A model generated the notes under the pieces. It saw only the letters and a program-made list of their open reading frames with translations. It was not told where the DNA came from and did not search any database. Below are positions 1 through 9,209 of a stretch of 64,000 bases of DNA, piece by piece. Positions within the stretch are counted from its first letter, which is position 1; every line of letters begins with the position of its first letter. This stretch comes from Kocuria rosea subsp. polaris (lineage in GTDB: Bacteria > Actinomycetota > Actinomycetes > Actinomycetales > Micrococcaceae): NCBI RefSeq assembly GCF_001483755.1, contig NZ_LQBK01000033.1, positions 134,771 through 198,770 of the forward strand, given 5' to 3'. Made by a program: the position numbers and the translations under genes.

Positions 1-408
1 GGCGGTGGAGCGCGGGATGCCGATGCTCGTGCCCACCAGCAGGAGCAGGACCTGGAGCACGGCCGTGACGATGAGGGTGACCACGACCAGGAGCTTGGCC
101 TCGTCGAAGCTGCCGAAGGAGTACCGCCCCTTGTACAGGGCGAAGGAGAAGCCGACGACGAGCTGGGCGGCCACGGCCACCAGGGACACCAGCAGCAGCC
201 CGGGGGCGCTGATGAACTGGAGGTCCATCTCGTAGCGCAGCACCAGGGCCAGCACGAGGGCCACGACCCAGGCGACGGAGTCCAGCAGCATCTGGATCCA
301 CAGCCACGCCACGGGCCGGTCCGGCGGGGAGGCGCGGGGCGGCGCCCCCCTGCCGGCGTCCCCGGGGGGCACCGCCGTGCCGGCGGGGCGCTCGGGCTCA
401 CCACTCAT
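1..408 (-). CDS. Membrane-anchored nucleotide-sugar epimerase/dehydratase, CapD/FlaA1 type (N-terminal part)
   Basis: The gene reads leftward and leaves the window, so only the first 136 codons are present. They encode a Pro/Ala-rich cytoplasmic start and three membrane segments at about residues 38-58, 68-92 and 104-126, with YKGRYSFGSFDE between the last two. This arrangement matches the membrane head of polysaccharide-biosynthesis dehydratases of the CapD/FlaA1/EpsC group, which modify UDP-sugars for envelope polysaccharides. The Rossmann-fold catalytic part would lie outside the window, so the activity is inferred. AAAGGA lies nine bases before the ATG. It is the third gene of a leftward run with two glycosyltransferases, which supports a polysaccharide role. 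Confidence 0.7.
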   Translation of the reverse strand, partial: MSGEPERPAGTAVPPGDAGRGAPPRASPPDRPVAWLWIQMLLDSVAWVVALVLALVLRYEMDLQFISAPGLLLVSLVAVAAQLVVGFSFALYKGRYSFGSFDEAKLLVVVTLIVTAVLQVLLLLVGTSIGIPRSTA

Positions 409-476
409 CGCGGACGTTCCTTTCGTGGTCGGTGCCGGAGCCGGGGGCCGGCGGGCTGGGGTCCGGTGCGGGACGG

Positions 477-1316
477 TCAGCGGCGGGGTGCGCCGACCAT
501 GGCCCGGTAGGCGAGCTCCCGGAGCCGGGTGGGGACGAACCGGTAGCCGCCGCGCACCACCACGTTGCGCACCCATTGTAGGAACCCCACGTGGCCGATC
601 CCGCGCAGCCGGGCCTGGAGGGCGAGCTCCGCGCGGAGCACGCGCCACCCGCCGCGCCGCTCGTAGGAGCCCGCGGAGACCCGGTAGCCGACCAGCGGCT
701 CGGGCACGTTGCGCACGTCGGCGCCGGCGCGCAGCATCCGCACCCACAGCCAGTAGTCCTCGGCGAGGGGCACGTGCACGTAGCCGCCGGCCGCCCGCAC
801 GGCCGAGCGCCGGAAGACCACGGTCGGATGGCTCACGGGGTTGCGGCGCCGCGAGACGGAGCGGATGTCCCGCTCCCCCACCGGGGCGCGGCGCAGGGCG
901 ATCGGGGTCCGCTCGTCGTCGCCGATCTCGTGCATCGAGGAGCCCACCAGGTCGGCCCCGGCCTCGATGACGGGCAGCTGCACGGCGAAGCGGCGGGGAT
1001 AGGAGACGTCGTCGGCGTCGGCCCGGGCCACCACGTCGTGCCGGCACCGGTCCAGCCCGGCGTTGAGCGCCGCGGCGAGCCCCTGGTTGTGCTCGAGGTC
1101 GACCCGCACGACCGGCACGGGCAGCTCGCGCGCGAGGCGGTCCAGCTCGGCCTCGAGCGGCGCGGGGACGGGGCCGTCGCGCACGACGACGAGCTCGGCG
1201 GGCCGGCGCCGCTGCTCGACGGTGGCCGACTCGGCCGCACGGCGCACCCGCTCCGCGGTGTCGGCGCGGTAGACGGGCATGAGCACCGAGAACTCGAGGC
1301 CCGGGGAGCCGCTCAC
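477..1316 (-). CDS. Family 2 glycosyltransferase
   Basis: A 279-residue GT-A fold glycosyltransferase. FSVLMPVYRA opens the nucleotide-binding strand at residues 9-18. NQGLAAALNAGL (77-88) and the metal-binding DADD (100-103) are standard family 2 signatures, and EDYWLWVRML follows near residue 200 as the acceptor-side motif. No membrane segment is seen, so it should act at the cytoplasmic face on a lipid-linked glycan. The start lies only four bases beyond the stop of the upstream glycosyltransferase, indicating one transcript and probable translational coupling. The sugar and acceptor cannot be told from sequence; a rhamnosyl or hexosyl transfer into a cell-wall polymer is a guess. Confidence 0.85.
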   Translation of the reverse strand: MSGSPGLEFSVLMPVYRADTAERVRRAAESATVEQRRRPAELVVVRDGPVPAPLEAELDRLARELPVPVVRVDLEHNQGLAAALNAGLDRCRHDVVARADADDVSYPRRFAVQLPVIEAGADLVGSSMHEIGDDERTPIALRRAPVGERDIRSVSRRRNPVSHPTVVFRRSAVRAAGGYVHVPLAEDYWLWVRMLRAGADVRNVPEPLVGYRVSAGSYERRGGWRVLRAELALQARLRGIGHVGFLQWVRNVVVRGGYRFVPTRLRELAYRAMVGAPRR

Positions 1317-1320
1317 GGCG

Positions 1321-2238
1321 TCACCGCGGCCCGCCGAAGCCGCGGCCGCGCATCCCGCCCACGTAGCGGCCCGCCCAGGACGCGAGACCGGCCGCGTCCC
1401 GCCGGCGCAGGTAGTAGAGGGGGTAGCCGACGAGGTCGGCGCCGAGCTGGACGACCCGCTTGTACCGCCACGTGGTCCAGCCCCGGTTGCGGAAGAAGTG
1501 CTCGCGCTTGAACGCGGTGGTGGGCACCACGACCTTGAGCCGGCCGGGGACCACGACGTGCTCCTCGTCCCAGCCGGGAGGATGGGCCACGGCGGTGCGC
1601 GTGGTGGTGCCGAAGGGCAGCCCGGAGCGGCGCAGCCGCACGAGGAAGTCGACCTCGTCGCCGCGCAGGAAGAGCTTGAGGTCCGGGAGCCCGACCGTGA
1701 AGAAGACGTGCTCGGCCATGAGGGCGCCGTTGAAGAAGGTGGCGTGGCCGGGCAGGAAGCCGAGCGGCTCCAGGTCCGCGCGGGAGTGCGTGATCCGTCC
1801 CTCGAGGCGGTGGGAGAAGGCCAGCGCGCCGTGGTCCTGGGGCGCCACGACGAGCGGGGAGACGACCGACAGGTCCCGCCGGGCGGCCTCGTGCAGGAGG
1901 ACCTCGAGGCAGTCGGGGCCCTCCGGGCGGGCGTCGTCGTCCATGAGCCAGACCCGGTCCGCGCCGGTGGCGAGCGCTGTCAGGATCGCCAGGGAGAACC
2001 CGCCGGCCCCGCCCAGGTTGGCGAGGGAGCGCACGAGCCGCAGCTCGAACCGGCCGTCGACCGCCTGCTCCAGCGCCTGCCGCGGCAGCGGCTCGCGCCC
2101 CGCGTCGACCAGGCACAGGGACGCGACCGGCACCGTCTGCTCCCGCAGCGCGGCGACGAGCGCGAGGACGTCCTCGTGCCGGTCCTGGGTCACGCAGGCC
2201 ACCGCCACCGTGGGGGTGGGCGTGGGGTCGGACGGCAT
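1321..2238 (-). CDS. Family 2 glycosyltransferase, rhamnosyl/galactofuranosyl-transferase-like
   Basis: A 305-residue glycosyltransferase. VAVACVTQDR starts the fold at residue 11, NLGGAGGF sits at 74-81, and LMDDDARPE (98-106) supplies the acidic metal-binding cluster. FLRGDEVDF and VAHPPGWDE follow, a pattern familiar from the GlfT/WbbL-type group that builds actinobacterial galactofuran or rhamnose linkers. A longer reading begins at 2622, but GGAGG lies seven bases before the ATG at 2238 and the family normally begins with this beta strand, so 2238 is preferred. It is the first gene of the leftward envelope cluster. Donor specificity is inferred only from resemblance. Confidence 0.8.
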   Translation of the reverse strand: MPSDPTPTPTVAVACVTQDRHEDVLALVAALREQTVPVASLCLVDAGREPLPRQALEQAVDGRFELRLVRSLANLGGAGGFSLAILTALATGADRVWLMDDDARPEGPDCLEVLLHEAARRDLSVVSPLVVAPQDHGALAFSHRLEGRITHSRADLEPLGFLPGHATFFNGALMAEHVFFTVGLPDLKLFLRGDEVDFLVRLRRSGLPFGTTTRTAVAHPPGWDEEHVVVPGRLKVVVPTTAFKREHFFRNRGWTTWRYKRVVQLGADLVGYPLYYLRRRDAAGLASWAGRYVGGMRGRGFGGPR

Positions 2239-2446
2239 GCGGCTCCTCCAGTGCGGTGACGGGTGCGGGGACGGGTGCGGGGGTCCGGCGCGGGGTGGCC
2301 GCCGGGACGTCCCGAGTCTAGCAAGCGGCCGCCGGGCGGCCGGGCCGGCGGGCCGCGTCGCCCCGCCCCCGCGCGGGCCGGTCTGTACGATGAGCGCAAG
2401 GATCCGGACGACGGCGACCGGCAGCGGCCGGCGGAGAGGAAGCACC

Positions 2447-3418
2447 GTGACATCGACGACGTGGGCAGTCCTGGGAGCGACGGGGTTCGTGGGTTCCGCG
2501 ACCGTGGCCCGGCTGCAGGCGGACGGCCAGACGGTGGTCCCGGTCTCCGCGCCGCGGCTGGGGTCCGGGGCGCGCACGGTCCACCACCTGCTCCAGCAGG
2601 CCGGCCGGCTGGAGTCCGTCATCGACTACCTCGCCGAGTCCTTCGCCGGCGCCCACGTGGTCGTCAACGCGGCGGGCCTGGCGGCCCCGGACCAGACGCA
2701 CGAGGAGTCCCTCGTCGGGGCGAACGCGCTGCTGCCGGTGCTCGTGGCCCTCGCAGCGCGCCGCACGAGCGTGCGCCGGATCGTGCACATCAGCTCCGCG
2801 GCCGTCCAGGGCGACGTCGACGTCCTCGACGAGACCCCCACGGTCCGGCCCTTCTCCCCCTACTCCTTCTCCAAGGCCCTCGGCGAGAGCGCGCTCCTGA
2901 AGCTGCGCCGCGACTGGGCGGGCGAGGACGGGGCCCCGGCCGTCACGGTGCTGCGCGCGACCTCCGTGCAGGGCTCCGGACGGCGCACCACGGCGCGGCT
3001 GGCCCGCTTCGCGTCCTCGCCGCTGAGCTCGGTGGCCGGCGACGGCACCGCGCACACCCCGGTGACCTCCGTGCACGCCCTGGCGGAGTTCGTCTCCCGG
3101 GTCGGACGCCACCGCGAGGAGCTGCCGCCGGTCGTGCTGCAGCCGTGGGAGGGCGCCACCACGGCCTCCATCCTGCGGGACGCCGGACGGCGGGAGCCGC
3201 GGCACCTCCCCGTGCTGCTGAGCCGGCTCGTGGTGGACGCCGGGTTCGCGGTCTCCGCCCTGGCCGGCCACCGCTGGCACGGCGTCTTCCGCCGGCTCGA
3301 GGTGACGTGGTTCGGCCAGCGCCAGGTGCGCGGCTGGGCCGAGGAGCACGGCGCGGTCCCGGAGCCGCGGATCAGCGAGGTGCTGCGCCAGGCGCACCTC
3401 GCCGCCGGCCGGGGCTGA
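2447..3418 (+). CDS. NAD-dependent epimerase/dehydratase family protein
   Basis: A 323-residue extended short-chain dehydrogenase. The dinucleotide-binding loop is GATGFVGSATVA near the N terminus, VVNAAGLAAPD follows, and the catalytic YSFSK (Tyr-x-x-x-Lys) lies after FSP near residue 142. Such enzymes act on nucleotide sugars or similar substrates with NAD(P). The GTG at 2447 is chosen because AGAGGA lies six bases upstream and the Rossmann strand begins a few residues later; an in-frame ATG at 2390 is the alternative. It is divergent from the glycosyltransferase cluster, which suggests a sugar-modifying role in the same pathway, but this is contextual only. Confidence 0.8.
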   Translation: MTSTTWAVLGATGFVGSATVARLQADGQTVVPVSAPRLGSGARTVHHLLQQAGRLESVIDYLAESFAGAHVVVNAAGLAAPDQTHEESLVGANALLPVLVALAARRTSVRRIVHISSAAVQGDVDVLDETPTVRPFSPYSFSKALGESALLKLRRDWAGEDGAPAVTVLRATSVQGSGRRTTARLARFASSPLSSVAGDGTAHTPVTSVHALAEFVSRVGRHREELPPVVLQPWEGATTASILRDAGRREPRHLPVLLSRLVVDAGFAVSALAGHRWHGVFRRLEVTWFGQRQVRGWAEEHGAVPEPRISEVLRQAHLAAGRG

Positions 3419-3428
3419 GCACCGGCCG

Positions 3429-3448
3429 GGCCGTCCCCGGGGACGGCC
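3429..3448. terminator. Palindromic hairpin between convergent genes
   Basis: A perfect 20-base palindrome, GGCCGTCC joined to its complement around a CCGG centre, fills the space between the epimerase stop and the convergent threonylcarbamoyl-AMP synthase stop. It can fold on either strand and is the likely shared terminator; no T-tract follows. Confidence 0.6.
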
Positions 3449-4510
3449 TCAGGCCCCGCCGCGACCGCGCGCCACGAGCCGGGCGGCCTCGTCGACCGGC
3501 AGGGGCCGCGGCTCCCCCGGGGTCCCTGGGCGCGCGACGCGCCTGCGGTCCTGGTCCACGGCCGGGCGGGCGCCCGCCGCGGAGCGCGCCACGAGCGCGG
3601 CGGCCAGGCCCTGGGCGGCGGCGGCCCGCGCCGGGCCGGGTGCCGGGGGCTGCTGGTCCGCCCGTGCGGCGGCGTCCGTGTCCTGCGGCGCCGCCGGCCC
3701 CGCGGCGGGCGGGCCGGCCTCCGGGTCGGGCTCGCTCACCGCGTGCGACCCCCGGGCCGCGGCGGGGTCCGCGGAAGCAGCGTCCGCGGGAGCGGTGTCG
3801 GCTGTGGAGGGGCCGTCCAGCTCCTCGTCGCCGTCCGCCGGCACCACCGAGGGCACGACGGAGCGCAGCCGGGCGAGGCTCACGGTGCCGTGCCGCACCA
3901 GCAGCGGAGTCTCCCCCGTGCAGTCCACGATCGTGGAGGACACCGGGTCCGCGCCCGCGGGGCCCCCGACGGGCCGCGGGCCGCCGTCCAGGTAGAGCTC
4001 CACCGAGTCCCCGAGCATGTCCGCCGCGGCCTGCGCCGTCGACGCGGCGGGGTGGCCGGTGCGGTTGGCCGAGGAGACGGCCAGCGGGCCGCTCTCGATG
4101 AGCAGCGCCTGGGCGAGCTCGTCGTCGGGGACCCGCAGGGCCACGGTGCCGTGGGTCTCCCCCAGGTCCCAGCCCAGCGACGGGTGGGAGTGGAAGATGA
4201 GGGTCAGACCGCCGGGCCAGAAGGCGCGGGCGAGCGCGCGGGCGTCCTCGGAGACCTCGTCCGCCAGACCGTCGAGCACCCCGGCGTGGGCGATGAGCAC
4301 GGGCGGGGGCATCGCCCGGGACCGGCCCTTGGCCGCGAGCAGGGTCGCGACCCCGCGGGCGGAGAACGCGTTGGCCCCGATCCCGTAGACGGTGTCGGTG
4401 GGCAGGACCACGCACGCGTCGGCCGCGAGGGCGCGCGCGGCGTGCTTGAGCCCGGCGGTGCGCTGGGCGATGCTGGTGCAGTCGTAGACGGTGGAGTTCA
4501 CGGCGTCCAT
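3449..4510 (-). CDS. tsaC: L-threonylcarbamoyladenylate synthase (Sua5/YciO/YrdC family) with long C-terminal tail
   Basis: A 353-residue protein. Residues 1-220 carry the YrdC fold: LPTDTVYGIGANAF near residue 35, the substrate-loop KGRSR near 60, FWPGGLTLIF near 105, and SSANRTGHPA near 152. The enzyme makes threonylcarbamoyl-AMP from threonine, bicarbonate and ATP for the t6A37 modification of ANN-decoding tRNAs. After LLVRHGTVSLARLR the sequence becomes an Ala/Pro/Asp-rich low-complexity tail of about 130 residues ending in a basic segment; this is not the Sua5 domain and has no assigned role. It overlaps the end of prmC by 13 bases, so the two are translationally linked. Confidence 0.88.
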   Translation of the reverse strand: MDAVNSTVYDCTSIAQRTAGLKHAARALAADACVVLPTDTVYGIGANAFSARGVATLLAAKGRSRAMPPPVLIAHAGVLDGLADEVSEDARALARAFWPGGLTLIFHSHPSLGWDLGETHGTVALRVPDDELAQALLIESGPLAVSSANRTGHPAASTAQAAADMLGDSVELYLDGGPRPVGGPAGADPVSSTIVDCTGETPLLVRHGTVSLARLRSVVPSVVPADGDEELDGPSTADTAPADAASADPAAARGSHAVSEPDPEAGPPAAGPAAPQDTDAAARADQQPPAPGPARAAAAQGLAAALVARSAAGARPAVDQDRRRVARPGTPGEPRPLPVDEAARLVARGRGGA

Positions 4511-5391
4511 TCTCCCATCCCGGTGGTGCGGGCGCCGCGGGGCGTCCGCCCGGCCGTGGCCCGGTCCCGGCCCGTCAGGTCCTGGTGGCCCACGACGTCC
4601 TCGAGCCCGGCGGCGCGGAACGCGTATGCCACGGCCCCGGCCTGCACCTCGGCGTGCTCCATCACGAAGAACCCGCCGGGGCGCAGCAGCCGCACGGCCG
4701 AGGCGAGGGCCGCCCGCGGGAGCTCGAGCCCGTCCTCGCCGCCCCCGTACAGGGCGAGGTCCGGGTCGTGCTCCCGGGCCTCGGGCTCGCGCGGGACCGC
4801 GTCCGCGGGGATGTACGGCGGGTTCGAGACGACCACGTCGCAGCGGCCCTCGAGCTCCGGGAACGCGGTGCGCAGATCGCCGCGGACCAGCTCCGCGCGG
4901 GTCCCGCGCAGGTTCTCCGCCGCCCACGCGTGGGCGGCCCCGGAGAGCTCCACGGCGTGCACGCGCGCCTGCGGCACCTCGTGCGCCACCGAGGCCGCGA
5001 TGGCCCCGGAGCCGGTGCCCAGGTCCACCACGTGCGGCCGGTGCACGCCCGCGGCGAGCTGGTCGCGCAGCTCGTCGACCACGGCCTGCACCACGGTCTC
5101 CGTCTCGGGCCGCGGCACGAACACCCCGGGCCCCACGGCCAGGGTCAGGTAGCGGAAGTGCGCCACGCCCGTGAGGTGCTGCAGCGGGATCCGGCGGGCG
5201 CGCTCGGCCACCAGCTCCGCGTAGCCCTCGGGCTCGTCCCCGCCGATGACGGCCCGCGCCTCGACCTCCCCCCGGGACAGGCCCGTGAGGTGCCCCGCGA
5301 GCAGCAGCGCGTCGGTGCGCGCGGAGTCGATCCCCGCCTCGGCGAGCACCTGCTCCGCCCAGCGCACCGCCTGGCCCAGCGACCTCGTCAT
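4498..5391 (-). CDS. prmC: Peptide chain release factor N5-glutamine methyltransferase
   Basis: A 297-residue class I methyltransferase. The N-terminal helical domain is followed by PRPETE near residue 112, the SAM-binding [13 protein letters not shown] near 142, and the catalytic NPPY near 190. PrmC methylates the glutamine of the GGQ motif in release factors using S-adenosylmethionine, which raises termination efficiency. It lies directly downstream of prfA, its substrate gene, with only 12 bases between them. The extreme C terminus is Arg/Thr-rich and poorly conserved, where it runs into the threonylcarbamoyl-AMP synthase start. Confidence 0.93.
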   Translation of the reverse strand: MTRSLGQAVRWAEQVLAEAGIDSARTDALLLAGHLTGLSRGEVEARAVIGGDEPEGYAELVAERARRIPLQHLTGVAHFRYLTLAVGPGVFVPRPETETVVQAVVDELRDQLAAGVHRPHVVDLGTGSGAIAASVAHEVPQARVHAVELSGAAHAWAAENLRGTRAELVRGDLRTAFPELEGRCDVVVSNPPYIPADAVPREPEAREHDPDLALYGGGEDGLELPRAALASAVRLLRPGGFFVMEHAEVQAGAVAYAFRAAGLEDVVGHQDLTGRDRATAGRTPRGARTTGMGEWTP

Positions 5392-5403
5392 CCCGGGCCC
5401 CGC

Positions 5404-6486
5404 TCAGCCGTCCTGCTGGCCGATGGCCTCGAGCCGGGCCTGCTCGTCCATCTCGATCGCCGAGCGCACCACCGGTTCGAGGTCCCCCGCCATGACGTGG
5501 TCGAGGTTGTACGCCTTGTACCCGGTGCGGTGGTCGTTGATCCGGTTCTCCGGGAAGTTGTAGGTGCGGATCCGCTCGGAGCGGTCCATGGTGCGGACCT
5601 GGGAGCGGCGCTGCGCGGCGTTGTCCGCGTCGATCTGCTCCTGCTGGTGGGCGAGGATCCGGGCGCGCAGCACCCGCATCGCGGCCTCGCGGTTCTGCAG
5701 CTGCGACTTCTCGTTCTGCATGGCCACCACGATGCCCGTGGGCAGGTGCGTGATGCGCACCGCGGAGTCGGTGGTGTTCACGGACTGGCCGCCGGGCCCC
5801 GAGGAGCGGTAGACGTCGATCTTCAGGTCGTTCTGGCTGATCTCGACCTCCTCGGGCTCGTCGACCTCCGGGAAGACCAGCACCGCCGCGGCGGAGGTGT
5901 GGATCCGGCCCTGCGACTCCGTGACGGGCACGCGCTGCACGCGGTGCACCCCGCCCTCGTACTTCAGCCGCGCCCACACGCCCTCGGCCGGGTCCGTGGC
6001 GCTCGACTTGATGGCGACCTGCACGTCCTTGTAGCCGCCCAGGTCGGAGTCGGTGGTCGAGATGAACTCGGTCTTCCAGCCGCGGGCCTCCGCGTACTTG
6101 AGGTACATCCGCAGCAGGTCCCCGGCGAAGAGCGCGGACTCGTCGCCGCCCTCGCCCGCCTTGACCTCCAGGATCACGTTGCGCCCGTCGTCGGGGTCCC
6201 GCGGGACGAGCAGCCGGCGCAGCTTCTCGCGGGCCGCCGCCAGTTGCTCCTCGAGCGCCGGGATCTCCTCGGCGAACTCGGGCTCCTCGGCGGCGAGCTC
6301 CCGGGCCGCGCCCAGGTCCTCCTCGAGGCGCCCGACCCGGCGGTGGGCCTCGACGATGCCGTTGAGCTCGGCGTAGCGGCGCCCCAGGCGGCGGGCCTTG
6401 CCCTGCTCCGCGTGCACCGCGGGGTCGGCGAGCTGCCGCTGCAGCTCGGCGTGCTCGTCGAGCAGGGACTGGATCGGGTCCGGCAT
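5404..6486 (-). CDS. prfA: Peptide chain release factor 1
   Basis: A 360-residue class I release factor. The tripeptide that reads UAA/UAG is PVT inside [14 protein letters not shown], characteristic of RF1 rather than the SPF of RF2. The peptidyl-transfer loop GGQ occurs in [16 protein letters not shown]. The N-terminal coiled region is acidic and normal in length. ORF extension to 6501 is possible, but AAGGAG lies six bases before the ATG at 6486, giving the normal family length. It is followed by prmC, which methylates its GGQ glutamine. The rho terminator hairpin separates it from rho upstream. Confidence 0.95.
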   Translation of the reverse strand: MPDPIQSLLDEHAELQRQLADPAVHAEQGKARRLGRRYAELNGIVEAHRRVGRLEEDLGAARELAAEEPEFAEEIPALEEQLAAAREKLRRLLVPRDPDDGRNVILEVKAGEGGDESALFAGDLLRMYLKYAEARGWKTEFISTTDSDLGGYKDVQVAIKSSATDPAEGVWARLKYEGGVHRVQRVPVTESQGRIHTSAAAVLVFPEVDEPEEVEISQNDLKIDVYRSSGPGGQSVNTTDSAVRITHLPTGIVVAMQNEKSQLQNREAAMRVLRARILAHQQEQIDADNAAQRRSQVRTMDRSERIRTYNFPENRINDHRTGYKAYNLDHVMAGDLEPVVRSAIEMDEQARLEAIGQQDG

Positions 6487-6583
6487 GGGACGCTCCTTCA
6501 TCGGGCGTGCAACGGGCGGCTTCGTCGGGCCGCGGTGACGGCGGCGGTCGGGTCGCGCGCGGGCGGGGCCCGGGCACGACGAC

Positions 6584-6626
6584 GCCGCCGCGGCCCGGTC
6601 CGGGATCCGGACCGGGCCGCGGCGGC
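6584..6626 (-). terminator. 20-bp perfect stem hairpin after rho
   Basis: Bases 6584-6603 pair perfectly with 6607-6626 around a three-base loop. The stem is almost wholly G+C and starts ten bases beyond the rho stop codon. No U-tract follows, as is common in GC-rich actinobacteria. It should end or attenuate rho transcription before prfA. Confidence 0.75.
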
Positions 6627-6636
6627 TGCGGGCGTG

Positions 6637-8883
6637 CTAGCGGTCGCTCTCGACGCGGGCCGACAGCGTGGTCTTCTGCACCTGGAGCAGGAACTCGGTG
6701 TTGGACTGGGTGTCCCGCAGCTTGTTCGTGAGCAGCTCGAGGGCCTGCTGCTGGTCGAGCCCGGAGAGGACCCGGCGCAGCTTCCACATGATCTTGATCT
6801 CGTCCGGGGACAGGAGGTTCTCCTCGCGGCGGGTGCCCGAGGAGTTGACGTCCACGGCCGGGTAGATCCGCTTGTCCGCGAGCGAGCGGGACAGGCGCAG
6901 CTCCATGTTGCCGGTGCCCTTGAACTCCTCGAAGATGACCTCGTCCATCTTGGAGCCCGTCTCCACGAGGGCGGTCGCGAGGATGGTGAGCGAGCCGCCG
7001 TTCTCGATGTTGCGGGCCGCGCCGAAGAACTTCTTCGGCGGGTACAGCGCCGCGGAGTCCACGCCGCCCGAGAGGATGCGCCCGGACGCGGGGGCCGAGA
7101 GGTTGTAGGCACGGCCCAGGCGGGTCATGGAGTCCAGGAGGACCACCACGTCCATGCCCATCTCCACGAGCCGCTTGGCCCGCTCGATCGCGAGCTCGGC
7201 GACCGTGGTGTGGTCGTCCGCCGGGCGGTCGAAGGTCGAGGCGATGACCTCGCCCTTGACCGTGCGCTGCATGTCCGTGACCTCCTCGGGGCGCTCGTCG
7301 ACGAGCACCATCATGAGGTGGACCTCGGGGTTGTTCGTGGTGATCGCGTTGGCGATCGCCTGCAGCATCAGCGTCTTGCCGGCCTTCGGCGGGGAGACGA
7401 TCAGCCCGCGCTGGCCCTTGCCGATGGGCGCGACGAGGTCGACGACGCGGGGCCCGATCTTCTTGGGCTCCGTCTCGAGGCGCAGCCGCTCCTGCGGGTA
7501 CAGCGGGATCAGCTTCCCGAAGTCCACGCGGTCCTTGTTCTCCTCGGTCTTCTTGCCGTTGACCGTGGTCAGCTGGACCAGCGCGTTGAACTTCTGCCGC
7601 GTGTTGTTCTGCTGCTCGCCCTCGCGGGGGGCGCGGATGGCGCCCACCACGGCGTCGCCCTTGCGCAGGTTGTGCTTCTTGACCTGGGCGAGGCTGACGT
7701 AGACGTCGTTCGGGCCCGGCAGGTAGCCGGAGGTGCGCACGAACGCGTAGTTGTCGAGGACGTCCAGGATGCCCGCGACGGGCAGCAGGACGTCGTCCTC
7801 GGTGAACTCCGTGTCGTCGACCTCGGGACCGGCGTTGCGCCCGCGGCGGTTGCGGCGCTCGTTGCGCTCGGCCCGGTCGTTGCGGTCGCTGCGGTCCCGG
7901 TCGCGGTCGTTGCGGTTGCGGTTGCGGCGGCTGCGGCGGCTGCCGCCGTCACCGTCCTGGCCCCGGTTGTCCTGGCGGTTGTCCTGGCGGTTGTCCTGGC
8001 GGTTGTCCTGGCGGTTGTCCTGGCCGCGGTTGTCCTGACCCTTGCCGTCCTGGGACTTCCCGCCCTCGGAGCGGTTGTCCCGCTTGCCGCGGCCGTCGCC
8101 CTTGTCCTGGCCGCCCTTGTCCTGGCCGCCCTTGTCCTGACCGCGGTTGTCCTGACCGCGGTTGTCCTGACCGCGGTTCTGGTTGCGGCCACGGTCCTGC
8201 TTGGGCTGGTCGTCGTCACGGACCTCGGCGGAGCGCGGCTCCTCGGACCTCTGTCCGGCGTCCTGGCCGCCGCCGTTCTGGCCGCCGGCGTTCTGGCCGC
8301 TGTCGTCGCGGTTGCGGTTGCGACGGCTGCGGTTGCGGCCGCGGCCACCCTCGCCCTCGGAGCCGGACGCGTCCTGGGCGGAGCGCTCGGCCTGCTGCGG
8401 CTCGGTGGTTCCCGGCTCGGTCGCCTGCTGCCCGGTCGCCTGCTGCCCGGTGCTCTGCTGCTCGGTGCCCTGCTGCCCGGTGCCCTGCTGCTCGACGGCC
8501 GGCACCACGCCGGTGCTCGTGGCCCGGCGGGAGCGCGTGCGCCGCTGCGGCTCGGCGCTCTCGGTGCCCTGGGCGGCGTCCGCGCCGGTCCGCTCGGCGG
8601 CCGGGGCGGCACCCTGGTCGGCGCTGCCGTCGGCGGTCTTCTCGACCGTCTGCGCGATCTTCTCCTCGACGGCCTTGTCCCGGTCGGCCACGGCCCCGCC
8701 GCGCTGGTGGGCGGCGATCGCGTCGACCAGCAGGCTCTTGCGCATCCGGCGGGCGCCGGTGATCCCGAGCTGGGAGGCGAGCGCCTGGAGCTGCGCCAGC
8801 TTGAGCGCGGACAGGCCCGCGTTCCGGGGATCGGTGGTGGTGGTCTCTTCCGTACCCGTGGAAAGGTCGGTGGTCTCGGTCAC
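6637..8883 (-). CDS. rho: Transcription termination factor Rho with large actinobacterial insertion
   Basis: A 748-residue hexameric RNA helicase that ends untranslated transcripts. Residues 22-55 form the Rho N-terminal helical domain. About residues 85-350 are an Arg/Asn/Asp/Gln-rich disordered insertion with tandem [13 protein letters not shown] repeats. The cold-shock RNA-binding domain begins near residue 353, and the ATPase core has Walker A PPKAGKT near 499 and VLVDERPEE downstream. Actinobacterial Rho proteins usually carry such an insertion, which binds RNA and lowers sequence dependence; this copy is long. The GTG start has AAGGA six bases upstream. It follows the threonine genes on the same strand after a 326-base leader. 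Confidence 0.96.
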   Translation of the reverse strand: MTETTDLSTGTEETTTTDPRNAGLSALKLAQLQALASQLGITGARRMRKSLLVDAIAAHQRGGAVADRDKAVEEKIAQTVEKTADGSADQGAAPAAERTGADAAQGTESAEPQRRTRSRRATSTGVVPAVEQQGTGQQGTEQQSTGQQATGQQATEPGTTEPQQAERSAQDASGSEGEGGRGRNRSRRNRNRDDSGQNAGGQNGGGQDAGQRSEEPRSAEVRDDDQPKQDRGRNQNRGQDNRGQDNRGQDKGGQDKGGQDKGDGRGKRDNRSEGGKSQDGKGQDNRGQDNRQDNRQDNRQDNRQDNRGQDGDGGSRRSRRNRNRNDRDRDRSDRNDRAERNERRNRRGRNAGPEVDDTEFTEDDVLLPVAGILDVLDNYAFVRTSGYLPGPNDVYVSLAQVKKHNLRKGDAVVGAIRAPREGEQQNNTRQKFNALVQLTTVNGKKTEENKDRVDFGKLIPLYPQERLRLETEPKKIGPRVVDLVAPIGKGQRGLIVSPPKAGKTLMLQAIANAITTNNPEVHLMMVLVDERPEEVTDMQRTVKGEVIASTFDRPADDHTTVAELAIERAKRLVEMGMDVVVLLDSMTRLGRAYNLSAPASGRILSGGVDSAALYPPKKFFGAARNIENGGSLTILATALVETGSKMDEVIFEEFKGTGNMELRLSRSLADKRIYPAVDVNSSGTRREENLLSPDEIKIMWKLRRVLSGLDQQQALELLTNKLRDTQSNTEFLLQVQKTTLSARVESDR
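7959..8178. repeat. Tandem 12- and 15-bp repeats inside rho
   Basis: On the plus strand GGTTGTCCTGGC recurs about five times at 7959-8033. A second array of roughly 15-base units built on CTTGTCCTGGCCGCC or GGTTGTCCTGACCGC occupies about 8097-8178. They encode the QDNR and GQDKG repeats of the disordered insertion and keep the reading frame. Arrays of this kind expand and contract by slippage, so copy number may differ between strains. Confidence 0.85.
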
Positions 8884-9209
8884 GAAGTGTCCTTCTCCCT
8901 CGGTGGGGGGCCCATGGATCTCAGAGTCCAGGACCGTGGATGGTTCCCGGCGGGCCGCGACGGCGGGCCGCCTGCGGCGGGGCGCACTTCAGGGCGCGGC
9001 AGCCTGGGCGAACAAGGTGTTGCCCGCAGGATCGTGGTGCGCTCCGGCCCGTGTCGGTGCGGACCGGTGCGCCGACGGCATCGAAGAAGCCGGTGCCGGC
9101 GGGGGATCACCGGAGGATCTGAGGTGGTGGAGCCGAGGACCGCCGGGCACCGGACCGGGGCGCTGCCCCTCATGATGCCCGCTGTCCTCACCGCGCCGGG
9201 CGCGGTCTC
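8884..9209 (-). promoter_or_regulatory. rho leader and promoter region (no gene seen)
   Basis: This 326-base gap lies between the thrB stop and the rho GTG. I see no convincing protein on either strand; a 103-codon reading on the minus strand is compositionally poor and lacks a good ribosome site. Position and length fit a long rho leader, and rho genes are commonly autoregulated through one, but I cannot identify a specific structure or promoter boxes here. Confidence 0.35.

Noticed and set aside
7959-8178. Repeats resembling a CRISPR array
   Set aside because: The units are contiguous without spacers, lie in frame inside rho, and encode a disordered insertion.
8880-9191. 103-codon minus-strand reading upstream of rho
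   Set aside because: Poor ribosome site, Arg/Pro/Gly-rich composition and overlap with the rho start.
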